Shown: in pieces, positions 32,250 through 43,907 of the stretch
How positions within the stretch are numbered: position 1 is the stretch's first letter
Layout of the letters: each line of letters begins with the position of its first letter
Assembly (NCBI GenBank): GCA_020740775.1
Contig: JAHEWK010000001.1
Location: 7,006,001 to 7,070,000, forward strand
Direction of reading: 5' to 3'
Length of the DNA stretch: 64,000 nucleotides
From: Ilyonectria destructans
Taxonomy: Eukaryota > Ascomycota > Sordariomycetes > Hypocreales > Nectriaceae
Made by a program: the position numbers and the translations under genes
The notes under the pieces: generated by a model
The model's input: the letters and a program-made list of their open reading frames with translations, nothing else
The model's database searches: none
What the model was told of the DNA's origin: nothing

Positions 32250-35200
32250 ATGTTCCCTTTCCCAGTACAAGACGACCAAAGCGTGAGGCCTTTATCCGAG
32301 GACGATCAGCTAGTTCTCTTGGGTCTTGTCCGCCGCTATGGCGTCTCGAGTCTTGTCTGCGCCCTGAGTGGTTTGGGCACTCCTTGTGAGTTCGAACTAG
32401 ACAGACTGCCAACGTATTCCAACTCACACGACGCAGCCCGAGCCTCTACATTCTCGGCGACGACTCTTCTTAGCAACACAAGTGCTCCCTCCTTGACATG
32501 GAGCAGTTCTGAGGCTTCCCACGCCCGATCTGACGCCGCCTCGATCCGCACTCTGTCCACCTGGCAAGACACGTCTACCGACGTTCCTTCGATCGACGAC
32601 GGCGAGGTCGGCAAAGTAGCCGATAGGACGTGGCTCGACTCTCCCAGTCTGATTCAGTCGCCCATTCCGCCCTGCGATGTCACCTCTCACCTCTCGCCTC
32701 GTCACATTGCACCGACTTCTAAGAAATACCAGTGCCATATGTGCTTTTTGGATAACAACCCCGTGGGCTTTGGCCGGAAGAGTGACTTTAAGAAGCATCT
32801 CTACAACTTCCACGATGCTAACGTGACTTGGCTGTGCAAGAGTAAGGGCTGCCATCTGTCTTTTGCTACTGAGCGAGCGTATAGCATCCACGCCAAAGAG
32901 ACACACTATATAGACGCTCTGCCTAACAGTTCAGCCAAGACGGAGTTATGCCCCCAGGTTGTCTTTGCGTGCGGTTTTGCTAACTGCAAGGACCGCATCT
33001 TTGAAGCTTCAAGTAGCGATCAAGCGTCGGCTAGCCGCGACAAGTACTTCGAGCATATCGCCAAGCATTTCGAGGATGGATATAATATGAACAACTGGGA
33101 GTATAACGTGCAGTTGCACAACCTTATTTGCCAGTCCAAGGTCAAATCCATCTGGAAGACGTGCATCTGGCCCAAGGAGAGGAGACAGCAGCTCACCTGG
33201 CGTGCTCGATCCTCCGGCGATTTGAAACGTATGCTTGAGTCGCGCCACCTCGGCCAGGATATTTCGACTCTCGTTCGTCTCGCGTTTATCCTCGGTACCT
33301 CGCCTTTCACCAACCCTAACACGCCACCCCCGAGCGAAATTGATCTTCAGTTCCCTCTGCCCGTCCGATCCGAATGCTTGATGGACACCGTTGGACATGC
33401 CGAAGGAACGCAACCCAAAGCCAAGCCTTCCAACAATTCCGCGAACGCCAGCACCCCAGGAATCACTCCTCCAAACCAACCACCGCAAACGCCTCAGCTT
33501 ACCACGCTCCCGACCCGACGGATCAAGCAGGAAACACGTCCCTCTACTTCCGTGGATAGCATCCCTGAGTCCAAAATCCAGGACGAGCTCACCGCTGGAT
33601 CCCGCCCTGGGACTCCCTTCCCGAACCCTAACAAAAAGGTATGGCCTGTGGATTCACCCAAGTTTCAGGCACCAACTGCGGCGACAGCTTCACCCATGAG
33701 ACTACCATTTGTCACGGATGGACAAATTGTGGAATACTCACCAACTGAGGAGGAAGTACGTCATTGTTTTGGGCTTGAGTCCGCCGTTCAGCCCAAATCA
33801 CTCTACGTCCCTGCTTTGGCCACAGTAAACAAAGCCTCAGTCGATGGGGAGAATATTGAGAATCGCCCTATCGTTCAGCTGCTTCCGGAGAGAAGAGATC
33901 AGGAAGATAATAGATGTACCGAGGGTGAAGTTAATGTTGCTCTCGATGTATCACTTGATGACGCAAAGGGTGAAACAAAACTCGAGCAGGAGGTGCATGC
34001 CGCGAGCCGATGCCAGTGAGTCTGATTAATCTCGACCATTGTTCGTTACGGTAATGCTTAATTATGCGTCTAGATATAAATCAAACGAAGGGCCTCAGTC
34101 AGACTTAGTGTCTATGCCTGAGAAGAGTGTTTTGAGCGGAAGCACTCGCTCTATGTCCGAAGATCCTCAGACATTAGTCGACGAAGCATGCGCCATAATT
34201 CTATCAACCGCCTTTGGTATCACGATTGATGAGGTACCAGAGCCAACTTCAGTCTGGCAGAGCGTTCAAACATGTCTGGCAGAGCTCTCTGAAATGGTAG
34301 ATCCAAGTTTAGAACTGCCATGTGCATATCGAGAGTATGCTGGACAATCCGGTAAAGCTCCATGCCCATCAGCTCAAGATGGAGCCGCAAGCTCAGCATC
34401 GCGATCATCACAAAAGCGCAAGCCTTTGGGAACTGGAAGCGACGGTGACAATCCAGAAGATAGCTCAGATTCAAACGGCGGCTTAACATCCCAGGACTGC
34501 GATACCAACAGATCAAAAAGGAGGAAGACGACTACCCGTTTCAGCTGTCCATTCAGAAAAAGAAACCCCCTTCGGTTTCATGTTCGAGATCACATGAACT
34601 GCGCGACGCAGTCATTTTCCTCGATAACTCTGGTTAAGTGGGTCCCCAGTTACACCGACCCGAGCCTGAATCGCTAAGCTGAGGTAGGCGACATGTCATG
34701 ACATTTCACAAATGCAAGAGAGCTGCCCCATTTGTCTGCACGCGTTGCCAGGAGAGGTTTACGACGATTCAAGACTGCCAGGCGCACTTACGGGTCCCGC
34801 CAGACAGAATATGTCAGACAAAAGATCCCGGTGACGATAGCAGCTCTGAAGATGATCCAGAGGATGGCATCACATCGGAAATCGAGGAAGTGCTGCGGGA
34901 CCGGAGAGCATACATTCAAGTTGTGGGGTGGGATGCTCTTTGGCGAACACTCTTTCCTACAGACAGTACTATAGAATCTGCAGGTAACGTATTTCAAGTC
35001 CACCATATAGCAATGTTGTCTAACTCATTTCTTAGAATTCGAACCTGTGATTGAAGATTACGAAGTGCAACATGACTTCGAGGAATGCAGTGGGGAGTGG
35101 CAATCTTTTCTAAGAGCAGAAGCCATCAGAATGCTGTCTAACCCAACCCAAGCGTCTCCGGACAAGCTCCATCCACTTTTCCAGACTCTAGTCAACAGAA

Positions 35201-35634
35201 CTCTACAGGGCTGCCGGTCCAGGGTTCTAGGTTCGTACGCAAGGGTCTCTAGAAGAAGGCAACGTACCGCAGACGAACAAAATCAGGCTGCTTCATCATC
35301 AAGGTCCTCTAGTACTTTGACAACGCATCAGAGACGTCTATTACCTACACCAGACTCGATAGATCAGAGATCTCCACCTCCACCTTCTTCCACGACATCC
35401 AGACCGGCCCCAATGGGGATAGATGAGAGTTGGCACCAGAACATGGCGCAACCCCAAGCTACGAACACATCCGACCTCGAACCCTCACAGTTCGGGGGCG
35501 GCGTGTTGCTTGCCGCAGCCGTCCACCAATATGACACCTCCAACGTTACCAATCAGTGGCCAGACGTATGTGTTATCTGCCAAGGACCCAGACCATGCGA
35601 TTGTGATAGGGGCTTCGATTCTTTGGGTGCCTGA
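32250..35634 (+). CDS. Large C2H2-type zinc-finger protein, 1074 aa
   Basis: Four exons, join(32250..34015, 34074..34637, 34688..34983, 35036..35634). The first in-frame ATG is 32250. Two zinc-finger regions are visible. The first, in exon 1, is KYQCHMCFLDN, SDFKKHLYNFH, then a second finger CKSKGCHLSF...HAKETH. The second lies across introns 2-3: RFSCPFRKRNPLRF, then CATQSFSSITLVKRHVMTFHKC and FVCTRCQERFTTIQDCQAHL. The latter pattern is a recurrent fungal C2H2 arrangement. Long Ser/Pro/Thr-rich linkers separate them. Probably a nuclear protein, possibly a regulator; the family has no assigned role. It lies between a dead oxidoreductase and RIP-like DNA. Confidence 0.75.
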
Positions 35635-37167
35635 ACAAAGTCCGCAAGCGGTATATAGTCGTCGGGTTACCGACCCCACTCGCAGAGCTGCACAGCCTTC
35701 GGAACTTCAGCTATAGTGTTATGCAGACTGAGCCACTTATTTTTTTTCTCTACTAGAGTAATAATAGTAATAGGGTTTCATAGAGAGATAACTTCAGTCT
35801 ATCTATATAGAACTTTTATAGACTTACTGACTACTTTATAATATATATAGAGGAGCTATATTAAGAGGTTAGGGTGCTTTAGTATATATATACCCAGAGG
35901 GAGGACTAAAAGCTTAACAGTAAAAAAATGATATACCAAAGTATTCTAACCTCTTAATACAGCTTAATAAAGTCTTACTCTAATACCTAAAAATTATATA
36001 AAGTAATACTTAAAGCTAGTAAATCTAACAAGTAAAATTTTTAAAGTAGTTCTCTTAGCTTAAAGTATAAAAAGACTCTAAAAAAACTCTTAATTTAATA
36101 AGGTAGACTATTAAGACTATTAAACTAGAGTAAATTCAGTAACCTAATAGGCTTTATAATTTAGATTTAAAGTTATCTAAGTAATATAAGATACTTAAAG
36201 CTATAAAATATTTAGATAAGATAATTACCTACCTTTATAAAGCTATTAAGACTATACTAAAAGTTAGCTTTATAGTGTATAAATATAGTAATTATCTTAA
36301 TACTCTACTCTACCTTAGATTCTTATACTTTATAAAATATATAGTCGATGTTATACTGAAGGAGTATCCAGGCAGATTAACAGTATTAAATAACCTTACT
36401 ATTTATCTCAGTATTAGATACCGCTAGATAGAGTCTAATATAAAGCATAAGGATATTATAGATACTGTTAAGTATGCTAATAGTACTATTAATAAAGAAT
36501 CTAAGGGGTATCCCTACTAACTATACTGGCTTTCTATCCTCAGGCTTTAGCACTCTGTAATAACTCAGCTATATACCGATGCTGTATACTTAAGCTATAA
36601 AGCTCTTAGAGAACTAACACCTGGGCTCAAAGGAAGTTCCAGGAATATTACGGTGTATCTTTCCACTTACTCTTACGGCGAACTAATATACTGTTAACGA
36701 TATACCCGCTGATAAACCAGAATATATTAATATAATAATTCAGCTTGACGATCGACTTACTGAGTGATATAAACTCAGTAAAGGCTCTTAAGATGTTAAG
36801 AAAGCCGCTAGATATTATACTTTACTAATAGAGCTTCAATCTGCACTAATTAGAGTTCCTCTACTTGCTGTAGGGCGATACATACTAGCTGCCAATATCC
36901 TTAATAATCTAGAGAAGGCCTATTATATTGCTGACGCTACTATTTCGCTTATACCCCAGTCGGTTTTAAATTCCCTTTTCAGTTTAGTGTGGATAAGCAG
37001 CAGGTTCTTGAGTAAGTGGTTAGTTTAGTATCTAATGCTGCTGTAACTATATTGATGGCAGACCAGGAATAGTATACGCGATAAAGATGCTTAAGATGGG
37101 TTGGGGTATCCTGGCGAGTTCTCTTTAAGATATCTGAAGCAGCTTGCCCTCTTTTAATCTTAACTGA
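35635..37167. repeat. AT-rich, TpA-rich DNA resembling a RIP-degraded repeat
   Basis: From about 35735 to 36600 the sequence is extremely AT-rich with abundant TA dinucleotides and no open frame. From 36600 to 37167 it is less biased but still non-coding. This is the signature of repeat-induced point mutation. I could not identify the original element or its ends. Confidence 0.6.
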
Positions 37168-37524
37168 GAGTATCCCGAGTTAGCAACGTCATATCGTTAT
37201 AACTCCTTAGTCATTAACCCACAGGGGATCCGAGTGGTTGAGCTTCCTGAGCTTTCTCGAACGTAGATTGTCAAGCGAGAAAAGAAACTCCAATCCGCAG
37301 AAACCCTAGAGCGGCTTTGAGATATAATTGCGAGCCCGGTTCTTGATGCTCTGGGCTTTTTGGAGATCCCAACGGGAGACACTTGGGCGCTTATTTGGTG
37401 GATTCTAAATGGACCACTTGTCAGGTTCCCCATACATACTGCAGGGTACCATTTGGGCTCTGGTTCCAAGATAGTTCTTGGTAGAGTCATTTCATCTTCT
37501 AGTAGTCACGTCAAAAAGAGATAA
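37168..37524 (+). pseudogene. CHAT-domain protein remnant
   Basis: One frame reads LATSYRYNSLVINPQGIRVVELP, then ETLERL, stop, DIIASPVLDALGFLEIP, WALIWWILNGPLVRFPIHTAGYHL and VILGRVISSSSS-like residues before TAA at 37522. Key words such as IWWI-x-GPL-x-FP-x-H-x-AGYH match the CHAT (caspase-like) domain of fungal TPR-CHAT proteins. In-frame TAG and TGA codons replace expected Gln/Trp/Arg, consistent with C-to-T mutation. Its upstream part merges into the AT-rich DNA. Confidence 0.5.
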
Positions 37525-39190
37525 GTAATATTATGTAATAATGACAGATTTCTTTTTGCTCCTTAGGTATTCCCTCCTCCGCTCCCCCCGACAGAACTAA
37601 CTATCGAGATCATAAAGAGAAATCCGGTCCCCATTTTCCTTCCCATCTATGGCAGGAAGTTAGATCTTGCTGAGTCGGGCATCCCTATTGATGTCAGCAG
37701 AGCTAACCTCTTCGACATTATATACTTTCATGCCACTTTTAAAAACTGTAGGATAATTTAGGACTACTACCGTTGGTATGTCAAAGTGATTCTCTGGTTC
37801 TCGTCCAGAATCACAGCAGGAATGGATCAGTGGATTGGTAGAATCAGTCACAAGCGTTATCAACCATCTAAAAGCGAGTGACATCCGCTTCCTAGCTAGG
37901 GAATTTGTTATTCTGCAACAGATCATTTAATGTCTACCCATTCGTCGGCCAGCCGCACCGACCGAAGCCACCCGGATCTCATCTTTGGCTATACTCTCTA
38001 CGATCAGCTCTCGTGCAAACACCTGTTCCGGCACCAATAGCAAACAGATGGAGTTGGCGCCGTGGTCAAGTAAGATAACTTGCGATGTTGTTTCTTTAGT
38101 AAACGCCCATGGGTGCAGGTTTGAATAATTAAAGGAGGAAACAATAAAACATTGCCTGTTCATTCATTGTACGGGTCCCAAGCAAAGTCTCCTCCCTTTC
38201 TTATTTTCCGCTGAAGGTCAAGATGATCCAGGGCACACCTAGTGGCAAGTCAAGCCGACATCCACGACATCTGGAAGCGTGATGAGCATACGGTGGGATT
38301 CGTTGGTTTTGTCAGGCCATCACTCGGAGCAACTCAGCCTTCTCGCCCGCCCCCCAACAGGATATCAAGACCTGCCTAGTCAGAGACAAACACTAGGTAG
38401 GAAGCGTATAGTTTCAACTTGACAGCTAAGATATCCCGCTTCTAGAAACGCTGTCAGGTAACTATGGGTCCACTAGGGGTGCACAGGCACGAATCAGACA
38501 GGTTAAGCGAGCAAATACACTCCAGGTGAGCTTATCACAGCGCTCTGAAGCGCGCAGCGTGGGAAAGACCCTCTAAGACGAAAGCAGTTGAGTGTCGATT
38601 AAGCTATATCTTGATACGTCAGCCTTGCCCGGCAGTGCGGCAATATGGAGAGGGGATATTCAGATTCAATGAGTGAAGTATGACTGCGTCGTATATGCCT
38701 GGTGCTGAGAGTTTGCCGCTTATTGAGCACCACAAAGCCAACTGGAGATACCCCCGCAGGAGAGCAATTGGCGAAGGACCTCGCACAGCGTTTCGCTGCG
38801 AGGCGCTATACAGGAAGCGAAGCGACCAAGCAGACGTTCTGCTCCCTCGCCTCGACCCTGCCTCCCGTTCACTTCCATGGACACGTTCGAGCCGACTACC
38901 ACCCGCAGCAGAACGACATGCTCTTCGCTCGCGGCGAGGAGCTCAAGGCAATGGAGGTTTTCGAGCTCGACCTTCAACAATCCCGACCAGCCGTGGTTCT
39001 CATCGGCTTCATATCAGGGCGCAGGTGGAGACTGCGGCGCCCTACTTCTAGACGTGCTTCGTGCTTTATGGTGGTCGAAAATTCCTCTTGAGCGATACGG
39101 AATAAATGAACTATAGAATTCATCTAAACACGCAGAGATTTGCATTGGATGATGTTGAGTAAACCAAAAACCAAAAACCTGATACATTCA
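37525..39190. other. Intergenic; ambiguous open frames at 38680-39116
   Basis: Between 37525 and 38680 only short frames are found. At 38680-39116 four overlapping frames (three plus, one minus) stay open for 80-130 codons, and none has recognised features or clear splice structure, so no gene is called. Confidence 0.4.
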
Positions 39191-40871
39191 CTATGGGTTT
39201 AGGATAACTGTCTGTGTCTGCAGAAACTCTCGAAGCCCCCATTCAGCACCAAACCGTCCAAATCCACTTGCTTTATTGCCACCATGTGGTAGCGTTGACT
39301 CATCGTGGACAGTCGAGCCATTGATATGCACTGCCCCGACTTCAAGCTTTCGGGCCAGCTCCAGAGCGTGATAGTGGTCTCGGGTCCAAATAGCGGCTGA
39401 AAGACCGTACTCGCTTGTGTTCGCCGTCTGAATAGCTTCCTCCTCATCCGAAACAACAACCACACCAACCATCGGCCCAAAAGATTCAACTGAAAAGAAT
39501 TCCATTGATGGTTTAACATCTGTGATGAGTGAAATAGGGACAACTTGGTTGCTTGGGTGGCCTTCAGAGCTGTTAGACGAAGATATCACATCTGATCCTT
39601 TGGCTGTCGCATCCGAAGCCAGGCTATGCGACCTCGTCGCGCTTTTAGGGGCTATCAGTTTGTATGATGTGCCAAGTTTCTTGCGGAGGGCTTGCTGCAG
39701 GTGGTACTTGAACTCATCTGCGACTTCCCTGGATACAATTGCAAGGTCTGTGGACATGCAGATTTGTCCTCCCTACTACAAGTTAGCACCGTACATGGGC
39801 CCAAGGGATACTGAAGAAGATTGTTTCGGACTCACATTCAAGGTGGCGCCGTGCAAAACGGCTTCTGCTGCCTTCGCCGTGTCTGCGTCTGGGAGGATGA
39901 TAGAACAGTTCTTTCCGCCCAATTCTAGAAGCACTGGCTTGAGTGCTTGCCCAGCCATTTGCGCGATAATCCGCCCCACGGTCGTCGAGCCGGTGAAGTT
40001 GACCTTCCGGATTGCGGGGTGTTTGATCAATGCCCCAACAACTTCAGCCGCATCCTCTGGTCGGTGTAGAATAAGATTTACAACTCCAGACGGGAATCCG
40101 GCGTCGACGAATAGTTGAGCAATGAAATGATGGGTTCTGGGACTCAATTCAGAGCCCTTTACAGTTAGAACTTATTTCAATGTGTGAGTTTGCATGACAT
40201 ACTTTAAGAATGGCGGTATTTCCGGTTGCAATTGGAGCCAGTACTGCTCGGAATCCTAGTATAAGTGGGCCATTCCAGGGTGCAATTCCAAGAACTACCC
40301 CTAGCGGACGGTTGAAGACAAATCCGTAAGAATCCTTTCCCTCTGTGTGTGGGATAGATCCGTTCATTGAACTTGATGTGATGAGCGACGCAGTTTCTTC
40401 GATCATGGCAATGCTATCGGAGACATTTCCAGCCGCCCACTCTTCCGAGCAATGGATTTCAGTTTGTATAATTCTCATGGCCTCATATTTGTGCTGAAGG
40501 AGCAACTGGGTTATTAGAACATATAATTAGCATTGAACTCTACACACAGGGTAATTCATCTCGCTGACTAGGGCGAGACCACCTACATGAGCTAGCTTGA
40601 GAAACAGACGCCGCCGCTCCAACGGAGATGACTGCGACCAACTGTCAAAGGCATTGCTACAGCTCTCGATAGCCTTGGAGCAATCTGAGATATCGGCACC
40701 TTGAAAAAAGCCAGTCGGTGATATTTTCTGCGTTCTGGCTGCCGATGCTTTGAAGACCGGCAATCCATCAATTAAGAGTGGGATGTTGGCATTTTCGGCA
40801 AGTGTTTTTGGGCGATCTTGGATGTGAGGATTCGACATGTTAGATGCGGTTTGAGGTTCCAAAACAGTCAT
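39191..40871 (-). CDS. Aldehyde dehydrogenase, aromatic-aldehyde type, 496 aa
   Basis: Four exons, complement(join(39191..39772, 39836..40156, 40203..40505, 40587..40871)), give 496 residues. For exon 1 I used the GTAGGT donor after KLAH, which restores LFLKLAHLLLQHKYEAM. NAD(P)-dependent ALDH landmarks are APWNGPLILGFRAVLAPIA, KVNFTGSTTVGR, LLELGGKNC (general base E274) and NGGQICMST (nucleophile C308), 34 residues apart as usual, then ESFGPMVGVVVV and SGFGRFGAEWGLREF. The sequence style is that of vanillin and salicylaldehyde dehydrogenases. Next to a stilbene-cleaving dioxygenase it likely oxidises the released aromatic aldehydes to acids. Confidence 0.88.
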
Positions 40872-41493
40872 CTTGAAACAGAATTTCCCGAAACATGGAA
40901 GAACAAGGATCAAAAGATAATAAAATGCGATCGAGGTGAATTTTTCAAGATTTGTCAGTGTGATGGGGGGCAGCGGTTGAGGAAAGTCTCAAGAAGACTT
41001 TGCCGGGTGTTTAATATATTGGACTTCTATTCCACAAAGTTGAACGCAGCGGGGAACCTTCGGGTTTCAAGCCGCCAGAGTGCCATAATGAAACGGAAGG
41101 ACCGGGGTGTAGAGGCAACCGAACTTAATACGGCTTTGTTACGCGGCTCATAAGTTGCACCACCATGACTCGCCGTAGGCCGCCGATGAAGGATATCCTA
41201 GTTTTAACTCACAGCAAGAACGACGCAAATAATTCAAGTCGAGGAAGACATAGGAAAGGAGCACAGATGAATAACAATGATGGTAATGAAGTCATGTCGA
41301 ACCTGACTAAATCATCGTAGCCTTGACTTTACAAGAATGCTGTAAGGTAATTACTATTTCTAGGTAGAGCAACTATACTTGATCTCTCTTCGCCAAATTA
41401 AGTAAATGCCCATGATTTAGAATTACATTCTAATTCTGGTACTATCAATGCTACAAATTCTTAAAGTCTTATATCCTATTCTAAAGGGGAAGC
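40872..41493. other. Promoter of the ALDH gene and 3' flank of the MFS gene
   Basis: A 622-bp gap with no gene seen. Confidence 0.5.
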
Positions 41494-43437
41494 CTAGGTG
41501 GTGCTATCAACGGATCCAACTACCTTCAGAAGAACCTTTTGATATGCCTCCCGAGCCTTGCGCCCATAAAGATAGATCGGAATAGATAGCAGCATAGACA
41601 GGCTAACCACCATAAACATGATCATATAGACCTGGATCCAACCCTGAGAATTGATCCAGTCAACTGCAACATAGAGAAACAGAAATGCAACAAGATTCTT
41701 AGTGACATTTATGGCAACTAGGATCTCCTGCGCGAAGACAGGATAGGAGTCGAGTAGATATGTCATTGCGACGTTGGGAGCGTAAACGGTGCCGAAGGAA
41801 ACTAATTGGGCGAGCATGTCAGTATCCTTCATCTTCAATATTGGGAGTAGCTTACCCATTCCAAATCCAACCGCAATGACTGCCCAATGGAGCGATTTAT
41901 CACAGGCAAAGGCAACGATGATGCAACCGATCGGTGCGACAAGACAGCCAGGGCTGAGGGATATAAGACGTTGCTCAGGGACAAAGACGCCACGATTCCG
42001 CACAATGCACCGAGCAGTTATCACATCGCAGATATAGCCGCCACCGTAGCAAGCAACAACAAAGCCAATAATAGCTGCGATCTGCATAAGTCCCACGCTG
42101 CTGGCAGCAAACAGGTAGGGCGGAGCAAGAAGAAGAGATGGGAAAGCAAAGCTAGTTGGATATGTCAGCGATTTTCCGAACGGCTGGTCCTCTTCGGGGA
42201 ATTGAGGATCGAAGAAGCGTACATTAGAATGACCTGTGATGCAAGCGCGCTGCCGTACACAAGAATTGTCCACAGCACCGGAAGACAGCCCAAGAAGACG
42301 AAGGGTAACGCGAATGCCTTTGGAAGACTGATGTTGGGATTGTAATGGATGAAAGTCGTCCAGACTTTTGGCAATGAGATGGCAACGACGCCATTACCAT
42401 CCCGTTCGCTTTCAAGATGCTCGGAATGAGGGGCAACATTTGATGCGCTGTCGAGTTCCTCTTTAGGGGTGCTGCTTTCGTCTCGGTTCGAACCTGAGGG
42501 CGGAGAGTCTGGTAGCGGTGGGCGAACGAATGATGATTCTGGGTAGAAGAGAAAAATGGCGACGAAATCAAACCCGGCAATAGCAGCGCAGACCCAGACA
42601 AAGTCTCGCCACGTCCCAGGGCTGCTTTGAACCATAAATCCAGCAATCAACGGGCCGACCGCTGAACCGCAAGAGATGAGAACCACATATCTAGCCACGA
42701 CTGTCAGCGATTGATGATGCTGAGCTAAGAATGTTGACTTACATGGACATCATGGCTCCTCTTTCGTGAAGATAGAACATGTCCGATATAACTCCGGGCA
42801 CAATGCTCTGGGAAACATTAGCATGGTGCTCACGCACAACAGGGTGCCTCCCTGAGTTTCCTTTCTGATATATCGAGTTCAGATCCACTTACTTCGCCAG
42901 CTGCCGAGACAAATCCAGAAAGACACCGAGCGGCAAGGATTTGTCCAAATGTCTTTGCCTTTGCTGTCCAAACAAGAACTGCGAAGAGCATACCCATTGA
43001 GATGAGCAGAACGGGTCGTTTGCCATACTTGACGGAGAAAGGGACCCAGAACATGTTGCCTATTCCGAGGAGAAGAAAGTTGAACTGCATCCGACGGGCC
43101 AAGGGTCAGTTTGCTAAATAGATTGCATGGATTTTGCGCGTGGAGGAGCGATGTAGCTTTTGCTTACCGTCATCAAGGAATTGACCTCTTGGGCGGTCTT
43201 TTGGAACTGCATCTCAAAGAGAACCTCTGCGACGGAAAGACCGGCGCCAGCAAAGTTTGCCACAAAGTTGAAGAATGCGACCGATATCAGTGCAAGGATC
43301 TTGATCCATCGCGGCCAGCGCAACGGATCTTTTTCGTCGTTGGACGGCGGTGGCCAGAGTCCTAAGTGGTGGTGCTGCTTGGAAGAGCCATCGACGACGA
43401 CGTTATCTGCCGGGAACAGGATCCTGGCGTCTGCCAT
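41494..43437 (-). CDS. MFS transporter, 532 aa
   Basis: Six exons: complement(join(41494..41801, 41856..42151, 42223..42690, 42743..42807, 42893..43084, 43168..43437)); the fourth listed (exon 3) is only 65 nt. About twelve helices in two halves are joined by a long charged loop rich in Ser and acidic residues (residues about 225-290). Landmarks are DPLRWPRWIKILALI before helix 1, SVKYGKRPVLLISMGM in loop 2-3, SGFVSAAGESIVPGVISD in helices 4-5 and GPLIAGFMVQ. The layout is that of the fungal DHA1-like drug or aromatic porters. It is flanked by the ALDH and, divergently, by the dioxygenase, so it may move stilbenes, aromatic acids or aldehydes. Confidence 0.8.
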
Positions 43438-43907
43438 AGCTGAGATGAAGCGTACGAGTAGTTGGCGTCAACGAAGATTCAGTAGAGTGTGATGAATAAG
43501 AGAGGAATAACTGGGACAAAGAGTAGGAGAATATCTGGCCCAACGCAAGAAATCATCGAAAGGGGGCAGGCGACTCCAAGGTCTTAGTCCATCAACAAAT
43601 GATAGCGCTTCGGCACTGGCCCCGATTTCCCCACGAAGTCACCGCGTATCTATCCGGGGAGCATCATTATACTCTCCAGATGCGGAGACCCCGCAAGGAT
43701 TAAGATTGCGCGGCCTCGTCGTCACCAATAGAGATGGGTCCATTATAGTCGCATCGCCGGGGCAGTATCGGGAACGACCCGAAAGGCTCTACGTTAAGTA
43801 CCCCATTAATAAGTACCCCGGACTGAGCTAGCCCCGCATCCATCAACTCATCTCCAATTCACACGCGCTGCTAATTAAGCAACGTCTTTGTTTCGTTATC
43901 ATTCATC
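43438..43907. promoter_or_regulatory. Divergent promoter of MFS transporter and dioxygenase
   Basis: A 470-bp region between two start codons facing away from each other. No clear palindromic operator was recognised. Confidence 0.45.

Noticed and set aside
38680..39116. A gene in one of the overlapping open frames
   Set aside because: Four frames are open at once, none has a recognisable domain, and no convincing splice structure selects one.
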